The notes under the pieces were generated by a model. The model was given only the letters and a program-made list of their open reading frames with translations. It was not told the origin of the DNA and searched no databases. A program made the position numbers and the translations under genes. From Austropuccinia psidii (Eukaryota; Basidiomycota; Pucciniomycetes; Pucciniales; Sphaerophragmiaceae), in NCBI GenBank assembly GCA_023105745.1, contig JALGQZ010000015.1, forward strand, positions 4,115,499 through 4,179,498: 64,000 bases of DNA, written 5' to 3'. The stretch's first letter is position 1. Each line of letters begins with the position of its first letter. Shown one piece after another: positions 14,270 through 26,205 of this stretch.

Positions 14270-14775
14270 TTTTACAGCTGGTTTTGAGAGTTATTTGCAC
14301 TAGCTGATTCAAACAAACCCCCGCCTTTTGCATCCAGTTTTTGGTTTTTTTTTTCATTAACTAATGCAAGCAACCCCCAGCCTTTTGCCACTGTTTTGAG
14401 GGGGTGTTTGAGCTAGCTGATGCAAACAACCTCATGGCCTTTTACAGCTGGCTTTGGGGGGTTGTTAGGACTAGCTAGTGCAAAAGAAGCCCTGGATTTT
14501 TGATTTGGTTTTGGGGGGTTGTTGTAAACAGAACCCCTCCAATTGTTATTCTGTTTTAGGGGGTTTTTCACAAAACCTTTTTGTAGCCAAACCCACAGTC
14601 TTGGAGATGGTGTCATAAGGCTTTTCACCCTAGTGGAATCAAACCACCCCCAGCCATTTGAAGCTGGTCATGGGGGGTTGTTTACACTACCAAATATGAA
14701 TGACCTCTTGATTTTAGAACTAGCTTTTGGGGGATGTCTGCACAAGGTGATATAAACCAACCCCTAACCTTTTTA
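14270..14775. repeat. Degenerate GC-richer minisatellite, period about 57 bp
   Basis: About eight to nine diverged copies follow the pattern AACAACCCCCAGCC, TTTT, an AGCTGG box, then GGGGGGTTGTT and a CTAGCTGATGCAAA tail. Clear copies start near 14330, 14375, 14430, 14485, 14655 and 14710. Each unit is self-complementary in part (CAACCCCC against GGGGGTTG), so single units could fold as hairpins. The 71- and 70-codon open frames here are by-products of the repeat. It lies about 280 bp right of the A/T array. Confidence 0.65.
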
Positions 14776-17700
14776 GCATAGAAAGATATTATTTTTATTA
14801 CCTATCACTGCAAGCAAATGGGAATAAGCTTAATTATTCCATTTCTTTGAGAATAATTGTGAAATCATTTTAATCATATTTGAGGAGAGGTTCATCATAA
14901 GGGGAAATGAAAGAAACTGATGGAGAACCTCAGCTGTCATTTGATGTTTTTTGGAATATTAACCATTCAAAAACACTCACATTTTCCAATTTTGTATTGG
15001 TTAATGGCTTGAAATTTATCATTAGTAGTAGTGTGTATTGAGTGGTGCAACAGAAATCATAATAAAAGATGTATTTTAAAGCAGATAATATAATTACTGT
15101 GCACACCACTCTATAGCATCTGAGTAACTGGTCATTTTTTCCTGCCTAAAGAGACAACTAAAAGTACACATAATGCTTTTGAAAAAAGTGGGGTTCAATA
15201 TAAAACTTACAAAATGGAATAAACCTCATGATTTCATTTTTCCCCAGTAATTAGAATGCAAAAATTTAAGTTATAGTGGCATACTTCATATATAATCTAA
15301 ACTTTTAAAAAAGATGAAAATAATGTTATAGTGATTTATTTAATGCTCCTAATAGCTTTCAGTACCCAAAATACTTGTGAAGATGAATTTCTAATAAAAA
15401 ATAATGCCCAAATTTCTAATATTTGAGCTTAAATATACATTTTTTTGGTTGAAAATCTTTGTATTACTACTAAATTTCTGATATTATTTGAACACAATCA
15501 AACTTTGAGTTAGATTATGTAAAAGTTAAACCAAAAACAAAAAAATGCTATTTCTAAAAACAAAAGCCACCAAAGCATATTATTGAGGACACAAATGTTT
15601 GTATATTGAAAATACTAATGTATAAAAAATGTTTTTACCAAACATATGTTCTTGATTTTTTTGTAATTTGAATACAATGAAGAAGCTTTTATTTACCTGA
15701 AAGATGAAATTCAAGCATATTTTTTTTAATTATGATGATATCTGCATGTGAAAGGTGTATCTTTTCAAATCCTCTTTAAAACCTCAAAGTATTTCCATTG
15801 CTTCTCTGTCAGAAGACTCTTAATTATTTTCCACAGAGATTATTTCAAAAAGTGTTGATGGTTTGTTTCATTTAAGAGGGAAGTGTATGAAAAGTTAAAA
15901 TGATAAAAATGTTTGAATTTGGAATATATTGTTACTTCTGAGCCTTCTTGATATTAGTTCCCAAAATGATTTCATAATTTCTGATATCTAGATATTGATC
16001 ATTTTTTATTCTGTGATCTCAATGAAAGGCTTAGGGCTCATATTGGGATATGATTACCTCCTTTCTGAAATAAATTGGGCTCTTAAACAATATATATTAA
16101 TTCTTAATTTATCAAATTCCCATTTCTTTCACTTCTTAATTGAGAGATATTCTTCCCATATCACATAATTCTTGAATAATTAGTGAGTAATTGATAGCCT
16201 AATTTGGAAGACCATTAAGTAATAAAATATCTCATTAAAATTGATATGCACATTGAAAGGGTAATTGAAACTTTCTTTCCTTTTGACTTTATAAACACAA
16301 ATTATACAATATTCATTGATATCTCAAACATCCTAAAGGGCGGAAAATTCTGAACAATAGGTTCTCAAAATACTGAAATAACCCACTTTTGCTCCTTGTA
16401 ATTTTATTTGAGAATATGATTATTAAATTATGTAAGGTTCCTTTCAAAATATATTGAGCTATGCCAGCTATGAAAGAAAAATTTAATACCAAAGTTCATG
16501 TAGGTAATATTTGGGCTTTTCATAGGTCATCTTATAATTATATCTTGTTTATATTCATTCAACATTAATAGCTATTTTCAAGTCACAGAAAGGACAAATT
16601 AAATGACTGGCTGACTAGTCACATAAAAATTGCCCTGGTGAGATATTTTCTGCAATTCAAAGTGTGATGTCTCCTGCATCTCATTTTTAAAACCTACCTG
16701 AATTTTCTTTTTTAAGTCAAAACATCAAAAATTGCAACTTGAAAAATTAGATTTATCAAGCTATCCCATCAATGTAGGTCAATTTTTCAAACATGGTTTT
16801 TATCCATATCATTAACTTTTATAATTCATTTGTTTTTGAAGATGTAAATATTATAAAGCAAACCATTTGAACTGCTTTGATATATTTATATTGATGATAA
16901 GAATATAAATTCAAATTTTGATACTTAAGAAAATAATGAGAGTTCTGAAAATTAATTGCTTAATAATACATTAATCAGAGATAATAGCCCACCTCAGAGT
17001 TTAAAGTATTGAATCAATTAAATCTGAGATCTTGAGCTAAAAACACAATGATATATATATCAATTTTCCAGAGTTCAATCATATGCAAAATTGAACTTGG
17101 AACACATAAATTTTCATCTAAATTACATCTTGGTATCTTTTAGACAAGTGAGGTTAGGTTTCAAAACCTAATCTCATCAGCAGGGATTCTTATTCTTAGA
17201 ATGAATTACAATTGAAGTAAAAGAAACCTAACACTTCTCAGGTTATCTTCCATATTGATATCATCCATACAGATTTCAATTCAATGCTACCCAAACAACC
17301 CTCATCTAAAAATGTATCTAAGGCTGATTTAAAATAATCTGGAGATCTTAAAGATTCCAATTTTTTGTTATAATAAGCTAGCTGAAAATAAAGAAGAATT
17401 TCAAGGCCTTTTTTGGGAATTTCAGAAATACCTCAGTTGGTAACCCACCATTATCAAAGGAAATTGTATTTCAATTGATAGAAAATGAAGTCAACAAGAG
17501 ACCTAAATATTCATTGAAATTTACACCAAACAACATGAAATATCAATGGAACAATTATAAAAAGAAATACATTTCAGAATAGAATTATGAAAGCTCCACT
17601 GGGGCTGGAGTTACTGACAATGACAATAGAAAGGGTATTCGTAAAATGGTTCCAAAACTGAAAACCTGTTTCCCATGCGATCAGAAAATGGATGATCTTT

Positions 17701-20060
17701 TTTTGATAATACAAATATAGCTCTAATGGCCAGTTGTAATATACCAAAAAAAATGACAATGACTCAACTGAGAATTGTAAGTATTTGAATAGTGATGAGG
17801 TATGTGATATCTCCTTCATATTTTCAGGAAAAAGTTAAATCAATAGGTAGATTGTTGGCTACAAGATGAAAATATATCCAAAAAACCCCAAATGATAATG
17901 AAAACAATGAGATATATTTTTATGGCAGAGTAGAAGAGGATCAAGAACAAGGAAATTCTGTATGTAATTCCTCTTTTTTATTATTTCTCACATTGTTCTA
18001 AGATTTTTGAAGGTCAGGAAAGTAGAGGAAAGGAGCATACACACTAAGTAACTTCAAATATGGGTACAACTTTTATTCTGAATATTTCTGATGATGGTTG
18101 GAATCATTTTTGAAGCCTGTCTTTTCAACTCCTTCTAAAAGTACTATAAAGCATTAATAATTAAAGAGTTTTAATTCCAAGAGTGGTTCATCCAAAAAGA
18201 ATAATAAATTTTTCATGCGGTGAGCCTTGAGGTATATGTTAGATACCCAAATAAGCCGCAATTAGTATTGAAATGAATTCTGAACTATGAATAACCCATA
18301 AGTCATACATATATCCAAAATTCATCATTGTTTAGTAAAGGGAATATGAATAACCTTTTTGTGAGCAAGGAAATCCATGGATTTAAGGCAGGATTTGGAT
18401 TTTACACAAATACTTACCTAGGAAAGCTCCATAGAGTGAACAAGCTTAAATTAACTCTATGAGGTGGTAATATCAAAAACACTTAAACACAACATCATCA
18501 ATACCACATAAAAGAACTGTGAATTTTTTTGTTTTTCTCAATTTCACACCAAAATAATGGGAATTTGAGAAGTCCCATGTTAGATATACACTGATATTAG
18601 TGTTATTTATGTTTATGGCACTTTATATTAAAGTATTCTTACATACAGTTTTGATATACCCATAGTGAATATCAGTCTTGAAGCCTGAATTACTATTTTT
18701 GACATGGAAATAGATATGGAGGACAAAATACATCAAAGGGAGCCAGGGTACCCAACTTCTGAGGCCTCTGAGGTGTGGATATCTCTGAAGCTTGGATCCA
18801 TTCCTGAAAATGTCTCAATTATTATGATAAAACATTTTGGGAACCTGGTTACCAAGTTAAAGTCCCATTAAATTATAAGAAAATAGCAAATAAGTTGATA
18901 TTTTGATGTGACAAGGAGGTAATGAGAAGCTCTGACTGCTGTAGCCATTTAAATTATTAATTATTATCCATGTTTAAGCCTCGAAAGATCAATTAAAACC
19001 TTTTTTTCACTATTATCCATGAATTTATCTCATGGCAACCAGTGATGACTGTGCTATTTGCAATTCTATGTAAAAATGAGGTAAAAACTTTGAAAATGTA
19101 TTAAAGATACAATTCTTAATTAATATTTCTAAAGCTTCCAGGACAAATGGAGAAAGGAATAATTCATACAGAAACCAAAAATAATTATAGTTACATAATG
19201 AAAATGAAAAGTTTCACTTACAGTCCATTTTTTATGATTCCAAGTGAAACCCTGAATCTTCAAAAATTCACAGAAAATACAATCTGTGATTGAATTTCCA
19301 ACAAAGTTGATAAGCTTGATAGATTGATTTTTGTTTTTAAATAAACAAATATTTACAGTTTTTACTCATTCATTTTTTAACCATAAATGGGTTTTTAGTC
19401 ACATAAAATGACTTATATAAGTAATTATGATACTCTTACATGACAACAGGTGATGTAACTACTAATCCAAGAAGGATTAATGGCTTCTCACTAATTATAT
19501 TTTCAGATTTCTCCATAGAATGTCTCTTTGAGCTGTTGTTGACTTAAAAGGGACATCCTCTTGCTTTTTTTCCAAATCATATTATGATTCAATCATATCA
19601 TTAGTACCAACAAGTATGTGTTAGTTAAATCCTTTCTGAGGTATTTGAAATCTTCAAGGATAAAACAGAAAGATGTGAAATCATATAAATATACTATTTT
19701 CAATAGTATTTAACTGTTATATTGTTGTATTACTGCTATAGCTCAAATTTTCATTTTTTTAATCCACAAATGATTCATCATACCACTCTCCCAACTTGTT
19801 TAAGGTATTATTGGAGTATTAGTGAGTATTTAAATTAATTATCAAAGTTTTTCTCTAGTAATAGTTTTCTTCAATAATTATCTTTATAATTATTCTTCTA
19901 AAAGATAATTTAATATTGTTTTAATAAGAAGCTTTATTAATAATACTTCTTGTAATTTATTATAGTAGACAATTACTGATTACTGTTATAATCACTAGTA
20001 GTGTATAACAAAATAAAGAACAAATTAATTGATTAATTACTCAATTGTGGGTATAATAGA
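14776..20060. other. AT-rich stretch without a gene
   Basis: There are no open frames above 81 codons and no motif, splice pattern or terminal repeats that I can support. The single 81-codon minus frame at 17574-17819 is low-complexity Phe/Ser/Leu. Confidence 0.55.
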
Positions 20061-20068
20061 TTTATTTA

Positions 20069-20125
20069 GGGTATTAGTAAAAGCACATGAGTGAATCTGT
20101 AAAAACACGTGGGGGTGCCCTGGGC
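20069..20125 (+). repeat. MULE left terminal and subterminal repeats
   Basis: The end starts GGGTATTAGTAAAAGCACAT. The motif GTAAAA(A)CAC(A/G)TG occurs twice, near 20077 and 20099, in the same orientation. The right end carries the same motif several times in inverse orientation (26095-26197). Repeated subterminal motifs of this type commonly bind the transposase in other DNA transposons. That function here is inference. Confidence 0.6.
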
Positions 20126-20450
20126 CCATTTTCAATCAAAAATGAAACACATGAAAAAGGCTTTTTCCCCCAAACCCCTCTAACTCCCAATTTTTGCAGA
20201 TATTTTTCCACAGCCCCCTAACAAAAAGACCAAACACCAAAATAATCCACATTATCCCCACCCCCAAAAATTTTCCTTTTTTTGAAAAACAGGATTACCA
20301 AAGAAATTTTGCAAAGCTTTTCACAATTTTCTTTCTTTTTTCCCCCAAAGACTGCATTTTACACCACAACAACCTGCTTCCAATTTTTTACCATCCCAAA
20401 TCCATTAATTCCACATTGGAGCCACTTTTTTTCAATCTTAACCACTTCTT

Positions 20451-22174
20451 TTGATTTTTCACACCTTTTATTACTTCTTTTTCACATTTCAAAAGCTTTG
20501 TTCCTCATTCCAAATCCCCAAATTCCCTTTTTTTGAAATGATACATCTTTTTCACTCAAAAATGCTGCAAGCCCCCACTGAAAGTGAATTTCAGACCCTT
20601 CAGCCTCTTTGGCAGAATTTACATAATGTTTCCAGGGCTCAGGGGTATGCTGTGTCCACCTTGAGGTCCAATATGACCCACAACCAAATTGAAATAGGTG
20701 GTGACAGGTCTGGGACCCAAAATCCCAACAAAAACTCCTCCAAAACAGTCACTTCAAGAAAGTTTGACTGTCCATTTAGAATTAATGCCAGAAAATATGC
20801 CAGGAAGACCACTTGGACTTATAAAGTCAGAAATCCTGAACATAACCATGATACCACTGAAAATATCATGGCTCATCCTGCTTTCAGGAAATTTAATGAG
20901 AAAGAAACATCCCAAATTACTCAAATTTCTGAATAACTTCTTCTTCCAAGGCAAATTCAGGCCCAATTATGCAGCCAGAGGGAGTCTGACGGGCCTTTAA
21001 TTTCTCAAGACATTTACAACCAAGTCAAGAAAATCAAGAAAGACAAACTGCAAGTAAGAAGGCCCATTGATTCTCTTATTGACACTCTCAAAGAAAATTT
21101 TGTTTGCTCCTCTGTAAGGGATTCTGAGGGAAATATTACCTCCTTGTTTTTTACTCACCCCCTTTCCATAAAACTCCTTGATGGCTTTCCACATGTCATT
21201 CTTATGGATTGTACCAATAAAACCAATAAGTAAAGAATTCCCCCTTTTCATATTGTTGTATTCAGCTCAACAAATAAGACCTTTTGTGGGGCTTTTTGTT
21301 TGATTAAGAATGAAGCTGAACCCTTATATACTTTGGAATTAAATAAATACATAGAAAAAGTCCTCAACAACACCAATCTTGTTCCCCCTCTGGTCATTGT
21401 TATTGACAGGGATCTGGCCTTGAAAGACTCTCTTAAGAAGCTCTTCCCAGACTCCAAAGTTATGTTATGCATTTGGAACATTAATAAAGATCTATCTTCT
21501 AATTTCATGAATAACATTTGCCATGGACCTGATTTTGTAAATTTTATGGGCCTTTGGAATCAAGTAATATACTTTTATCTTTCACTTTATATTACTTGGT
21601 TTCAAATTTGTTATTATCATTTTTTATATTAATGACTTTGGGATTCATTTCTCAGGTTATGTGTTCATCCACTGAAAGGTTATTAAAAGACAACTGGAAG
21701 AAGCTTCAAAAGCAAGTCAAAAATTCTGAAGTATTGCAATATTTGGAAAATACCTGGCTTCCTCTAAAGGAGTATTATGTGCAAGCCTGGACCAACCACC
21801 ATTGCAACCTGGGTGTGGGCTCCAACTCCAGAGTTCAAGGTGCTTATTCCATGGTTAAAATTTAGCTCCAAAATTCCACTGGTACTCTCCTGGAGATAGT
21901 GAGGGCTCTCCACATGGCTTTCAGAAAACAATTTATCAAAATAATCAACAGAATATCCAAAGAAATTATTTCCCATGTCAAGAATTTTCCTCAACACATC
22001 TGTGATATCAATGGAAAGGTGTCTCATTATGCCCTTCAGATGGCCTTGAACAATTTCAAAACCAAATTTCCCCCCAATGAAGAATGCACCAACAAATACA
22101 ACAACTATGAAGGCATTCCTTGCAATCAAAAGACCCAAAAGGCATTTGCCAAGTGCCAAAGGCTTGAAATATAA
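20451..22174 (+). pseudogene. MULE transposase with FAR1-like zinc domain, broken
   Basis: The N-terminal part (about 20640-20860) reads as a FAR1/WRKY-GCM1-type DNA-binding domain, with SRKFDCPFRINARK followed by HNHD. The same frame continues through two in-frame stops (TAA 20934 and TAA 21231) into the MULE catalytic core: LMDCTNKTNK (Asp codon 21207-21209) and VIVIDRDLAL (Asp codons near 21405-21413), then VMLCIWNINK. An intron starts GTAATA after LWNQ (about 21563) and ends TTTCTCAG at about 21656. The frame then resumes as VMCSSTERLLKDNWKKLQ, with one more stop (TAG 21863), and runs to 22174. The function would be cut-and-paste transposition in the nucleus. The copy cannot make a full protein. 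Gene order and motifs are seen; the family assignment rests on motif recall. Confidence 0.65.
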
Positions 22175-22301
22175 CACTTCCATCCTCAGTGGTGTGGAAC
22201 TCCTTTTAGTGTGGGATTGGATAAGGCAGTACTTGAGGGGGAAATCACAGGTAAACAGTTTTGAATTGCTGAAATAATCCTTTAACCAAGGGTTCTAATG
22301 G

Positions 22302-23787
22302 TGTTTTAACTGCCCCTCTGAATATACTAAGCAATCTCCCTACAGAGCTCACAAATCAATATTTAAGATTGTGGCTTTACAACTAAAGAAGACTTTTTAG
22401 CAGTCTCTATCAGACCTATTCAATAACCAGATAACTAACCTATAAGTTAAAACAGTATAAAATATAATTTTCAAATAATAATATAAGATAGTTTTAAGGG
22501 TAGACCTTAATAGTATAAGAGTTTGATTTAATATAATAGTAATAATATATATTTTAAGGGGTAAGTTCAATTTGATGTTATATATGTTATAATAATTAAT
22601 GTTTTGAGAGGGTAATTGTTAATATAATATAATAATAAGACCTTTAATAACTTATTGGTAAGATATTGTTCAATATAGAGAGGATGTTTGTTAAATATAT
22701 AAAAGATATAATAGAATATAAGGGTAGGGCTTTTTATATATATAATAATATATAGTTGTAAGGTTGGTTTTTTAATATGAAGATATAATAAGACTATTTT
22801 TCCTTGATAATGTAAAGGGTATGGGGATAAACTCAATATTTTGAGTATTATTGATAGTATTATAATTATAAGACTAATAACTTAAACATAGGGTGGATTG
22901 ATAATATTAAGTAGACCTTCTGTTAACTACTATTAATTAGAAATCACTATGAATTAAACTTATAAGTCTATAATACTTTAATAAAATAACTAGATTATCC
23001 TACTAGTAAGGGATGAATAGTTATTCTCCTTCTTGGTATATAACTAATTGGATTCATGGGGAGAAGAGGAGAAAATGAGGGAGAGAGGACCTCTATTTAT
23101 ATTCTTTGGGCTCTCCATAGAGGCACTCAAAAACAAGGGACTTGGAATTTTTCACTTCTTTTGGCTGGGATAATTTTTTATAGTGGTGAGATACCATTTT
23201 TTTGGTTTGTTGCACCAATTTATGTATGATTATATAATCTGAGATGTTTTTGCTGGTGAGGAATTTTGAGATGGTGTCATTTGATCAAGATATTGCACCA
23301 TATGTTTGGTATATTGCACCATTTCTGAAGGGGTGATGTGATTTTGTAAAGCTATTGCACCATAGGTCTGTGCACTGTTTGAGCTTTAGGTGGAGAATTC
23401 TGTATTGTGGGGATTCTGTTTTTCCTGTATGAGTTTTTCCTTTTCTTTATCTAACTTAATTCTGTTTTTAATTTAAATTTACTGGCTTATCAGGTGGCTG
23501 TGCTTGTATTTCCACAGATTTGCTGGGTAATTTAAGGTTTTTGATGGATTTTCCTTGAATAAATTGATTGATTTCTTTTTCTTTCTGTCTTGTGACTGTT
23601 GATTGATTGGTTTTAATTTATTCCTTATTGAAGTGGCCTCAGTTTAATAACTGAATTGCTGAGTAATCCAAAGGTTGAGCACAGCTAGGGTAACTTGAGT
23701 GTTACATTACCCCTTTCACTGGTAACTTAAACATTCTTGCTAACTTGTCTTTTTCTTTTCCTTATTTTATTGTTATGCTTGTAATCA
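22302..23787 (-). mobile_element. Solo LTR nested in the MULE
   Basis: A 1486-bp segment starting TG and ending CA on the plus strand is flanked by a 5-bp direct repeat AATGG (22297-22301 and 23788-23792). The minus strand carries a good promoter-like box, GAATATAAATAG (centred near 23097), followed by a pyrimidine-rich run, so I orient the LTR minus. From 22440 to 23000 it is extremely AT-rich and holds only low-complexity frames. Near 23.2-23.4 kb a TATTGCACCAT motif is repeated three times. No internal retrotransposon coding exists, so this is either a solo LTR or a MITE-like insertion. The MULE coding context resumes on both sides. Confidence 0.5.
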
Positions 23788-25360
23788 AATGGACCATTCT
23801 TCCAGTATTTGCTTACGGGATTATACATATTGATGAATTTAAATCCATTATATTTCTGAATTCCTCTATTGTAATTGATTAATTATTGATTTTTCTTTCT
23901 TCAGTCTTCAAATTATAGTCCTATAAATGAAATTTCACTTGAAACTGGGCCATTAAGGTATGGAATACCACAGTGGCATTTGAATTTTCCTGTGAGGGTT
24001 TTTTAACTTGAAATTATTTCTTTTTTCCTATTGACTTCTTTTCTTTGTCATATTATTCTCAGACTTGTCATCAAGGTGATGATGAAAGTGTTTAAAAAGG
24101 AAGAAAGAATGAAGCCAAAGAAATATCTGAAGATATTAGGGAAGACCTTTTTCAAAGACTAATGGCAGAAATAACCCCAATTACTCAGAATTTCCAAGAT
24201 TTTTTGACCAGAAAAGCCCCATTTGATCAAATTCCTAGGAGTCAAGAGGATGATCAATATTATGAAGACCCACTAGAATGAAAGAAGATCCATGGAAGAC
24301 CTTAAGGAGACAAGAATAAAAATAAAAATGAAAACAAAATAGAAACCTCAAGATTTGAAATCATTGAAAGTCAATCAAAGAGAAGAGGAAGACCCCCATC
24401 CAAAGTGACCTGCACAACAACATCAAGATCACAGTAAAATGTCCCCTCTCCAATTATGGAAGTGGACTCATCTTCAAATTCTGAATATTTGGAGGCCTCA
24501 TTTTCAAAATCAATCAGTTCATCAGATTCACTACCCTCAGCAACTGAATTAAATGAATATGGAAAATCAGAAGTCACTCTTAGAAGGTCCAGAATATTGG
24601 GAATTGGAAGCAAAACCTCACAAAGATATCCTGACAACCCTTCCACCAGTTTGAAAATATATGATGCAATTGAATTGACCTGTGAGCATTTTCAAGGCAA
24701 CTATCCCACAAGTAATGAATAATCCAAGCTATTTGTGAGTTTCTTATACTTTTTAATGTATATTTCTCTTGTTTATTTTGATATTTATTCATTTTTTGAC
24801 CTTATTTTATCAGGTACCTGGCTCAGAAAACTTGCCCAATTTTATATTGAAATACACCTTCAAGGCCATCAATATCAAGGGGGATGGAAACTGTGGCTAA
24901 AGACCAGTATCCCACTACATTTACAAGACTCAAAATCAATGTGCTGATATAAGAGGTGACTTTACTGAAGAAATTCAAAAAGGTCAAGACCTTTATGAAG
25001 ACATGAACAATTTAATTCTCTCAGTATCCTCTTATTTGGACAGAATTGAGTGGTATGAAGACTTTGGCCAGGCTCCAAAGCCCAAGTGGATTCCCATGCC
25101 TGACATGGGGGATCCAATTGCAAATAAGTATCAAAGACCAGTTTTCCTTTATTCCACAGTCCAATATTTCTCTTTTTCCCCTTATTTATGTCCTCCAAAT
25201 GATAACCCCCCATTTTCATCTTCTTCTTGGATAGCTGTTCTCATTTTGTTCCATTGCATATAAGAAGTTCTAAAGTTTATCCAGTCCACCCCCAATTACT
25301 GTGAATTGGAAATTTCATTCCCAACCACAAGCCCTGGGGTGGGCTGATAATTTTAAAAAA
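23788..25360 (+). pseudogene. MULE transposase C-terminus, AT-hook and OTU-like protease domain, broken
   Basis: After the nested LTR, exon-like pieces resume: about 23913-23990 encodes PINEISLETGPLRYGIPQWH and is followed by a GTGAGG donor. A piece at 24100-24280 includes FQRLMAEITPITQNFQDF. An RRGRPPSK AT-hook is encoded at 24381-24404. A Ser/Asp-rich stretch at 24456-24722 is followed by a GTGAGTTTC donor and a TTATCAG acceptor. The last exon reads FKAINIKGDGNCG, the catalytic Asp-Gly-Asn-Cys box of OTU cysteine proteases, directly followed by an in-frame TAA at 24898. The frame then continues to about 25260, where a frameshift breaks the segment that should carry the catalytic His (an SHFV-like stretch is present in another frame). 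OTU domains fused to MULE transposases are known in other eukaryotic elements. Its role in transposition is not established. Confidence 0.6.
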
Positions 25361-25556
25361 CACAGGATGTTATATTTGTCCAATATACCTCCCCCCCTCA
25401 GAAAAACCAATTATTTTGGAGGCTGATTCAGATTTATTGATTTTTGTATATATGACTTATGCCAATTATCCCCCTCCTCAGTCCTATTTATTGCTTAAAT
25501 TCAACCTCAGTCTCTTTTTTTTATCAAAAATGTGGCACTTTTGTACTTAAAAATAG

Positions 25557-25910
25557 TCATATTACAAAAAAGAAAAAAAATTGAAAAAGAAACACTTTTT
25601 GCGCCTTCACTTGTTGTCCCACCACAAAAATTACCCAAAATTATGGGCTTCTGGTTCTTTATTTTCCAGGTTGAACCCTTCATTTTCTAAGAAAAACAAA
25701 GGAAATTCATAAGTGGGAAGATTTTAAATCAATTTCTTAAAATTATTCATATTACAAACATGGAAAAAAACATTTGAAAAAAAAACACTTTTTGCACCTT
25801 CACTTGTCCCACAAAAAAATTGCCAAAATTATGGGCTTCTAGTTCTTCATTTTAAAGATTTAACCCTTCATTTTTGAAAAAAAATCATGAAATTCATAAG
25901 TGGGAATGTT
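25557..25910. repeat. Direct duplication near the MULE right end, period about 193 bp
   Basis: The segment with CACTTTTTGCGCCTTCACTT at 25593 is repeated with CACTTTTTGCACCTTCACTT at 25786. Matching follow-ons are TTATGGGCTTCTGGTTCTT and TTATGGGCTTCTAGTTCTTC, then AAATTCATAAGTGGGAA in both. The copies differ by substitutions and small indels, so the duplication is not recent. Confidence 0.75.
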
Positions 25911-26089
25911 TTATAGGAACATTCCAAAGAAATATGGCATTTTGTGAAATTGGCCAAATTTGAGAAATTTAGCAAAAAAAATTGAAAGAATTTGAGGATT
26001 TTGACATCCCACGTTGGCAAAAATATGGCAAAACAATTTGAAAAAAAACCTCCAAACTGAGCCAAAGGAATGTTTCTTGAAAAAGAAGG

Positions 26090-26197
26090 TCACTTACGTG
26101 TTTTTACCATAAACTCATGTGTTTTTGCAATAACTTGGTAAAACACGTAGGTTTTTGGTAAAAGCACCCAAGGGCTTACATGTGTTTACCAACACCC
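26090..26197 (-). repeat. MULE right terminal and subterminal repeats
   Basis: Read from 26197 inward on the minus strand the end begins GGGTGTTGGTAAACACATG. It then has further copies of the AAAACAC(A/G)TG core, including GCAAAAACACATGAG and GTAAAAACACGTAAG. The inner pair aligns better with the left terminus than the outermost bases do, which suggests expansion or rearrangement of the right end. Confidence 0.6.
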
Positions 26198-26205
26198 TTT
26201 ATTTA

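Larger units (their letters stand above)
20069..26197 (+). mobile_element. Mutator-like (MULE) DNA transposon, non-autonomous by decay
   Basis: The 6.13-kb element is flanked by a perfect 8-bp direct repeat TTTATTTA (20061-20068 and 26198-26205), a typical Mutator target-duplication length. Its ends are inverted repeats: GGGTATTAGTAAAAGCACAT at the left, and GGGTGTTGGTAAACACATG read inward from the right end. Inside, in order on the plus strand, are a FAR1-like zinc domain, a MULE DDE transposase, an RGRP AT-hook and an OTU-type cysteine protease domain, spread over several exons. All are interrupted by stops, so this copy is dead. A solo LTR (22302-23787) is nested in the coding region, so the MULE is older than that insertion. 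The flanking sequence is A/T-rich, so the target duplication carries less weight than it would in mixed-composition DNA. Confidence 0.75.

Noticed and set aside
22567..22836. 89-codon Ile/Tyr/Leu-rich minus ORF
   Set aside because: It lies in an extremely AT-rich part of the nested LTR and has no protein-like features.
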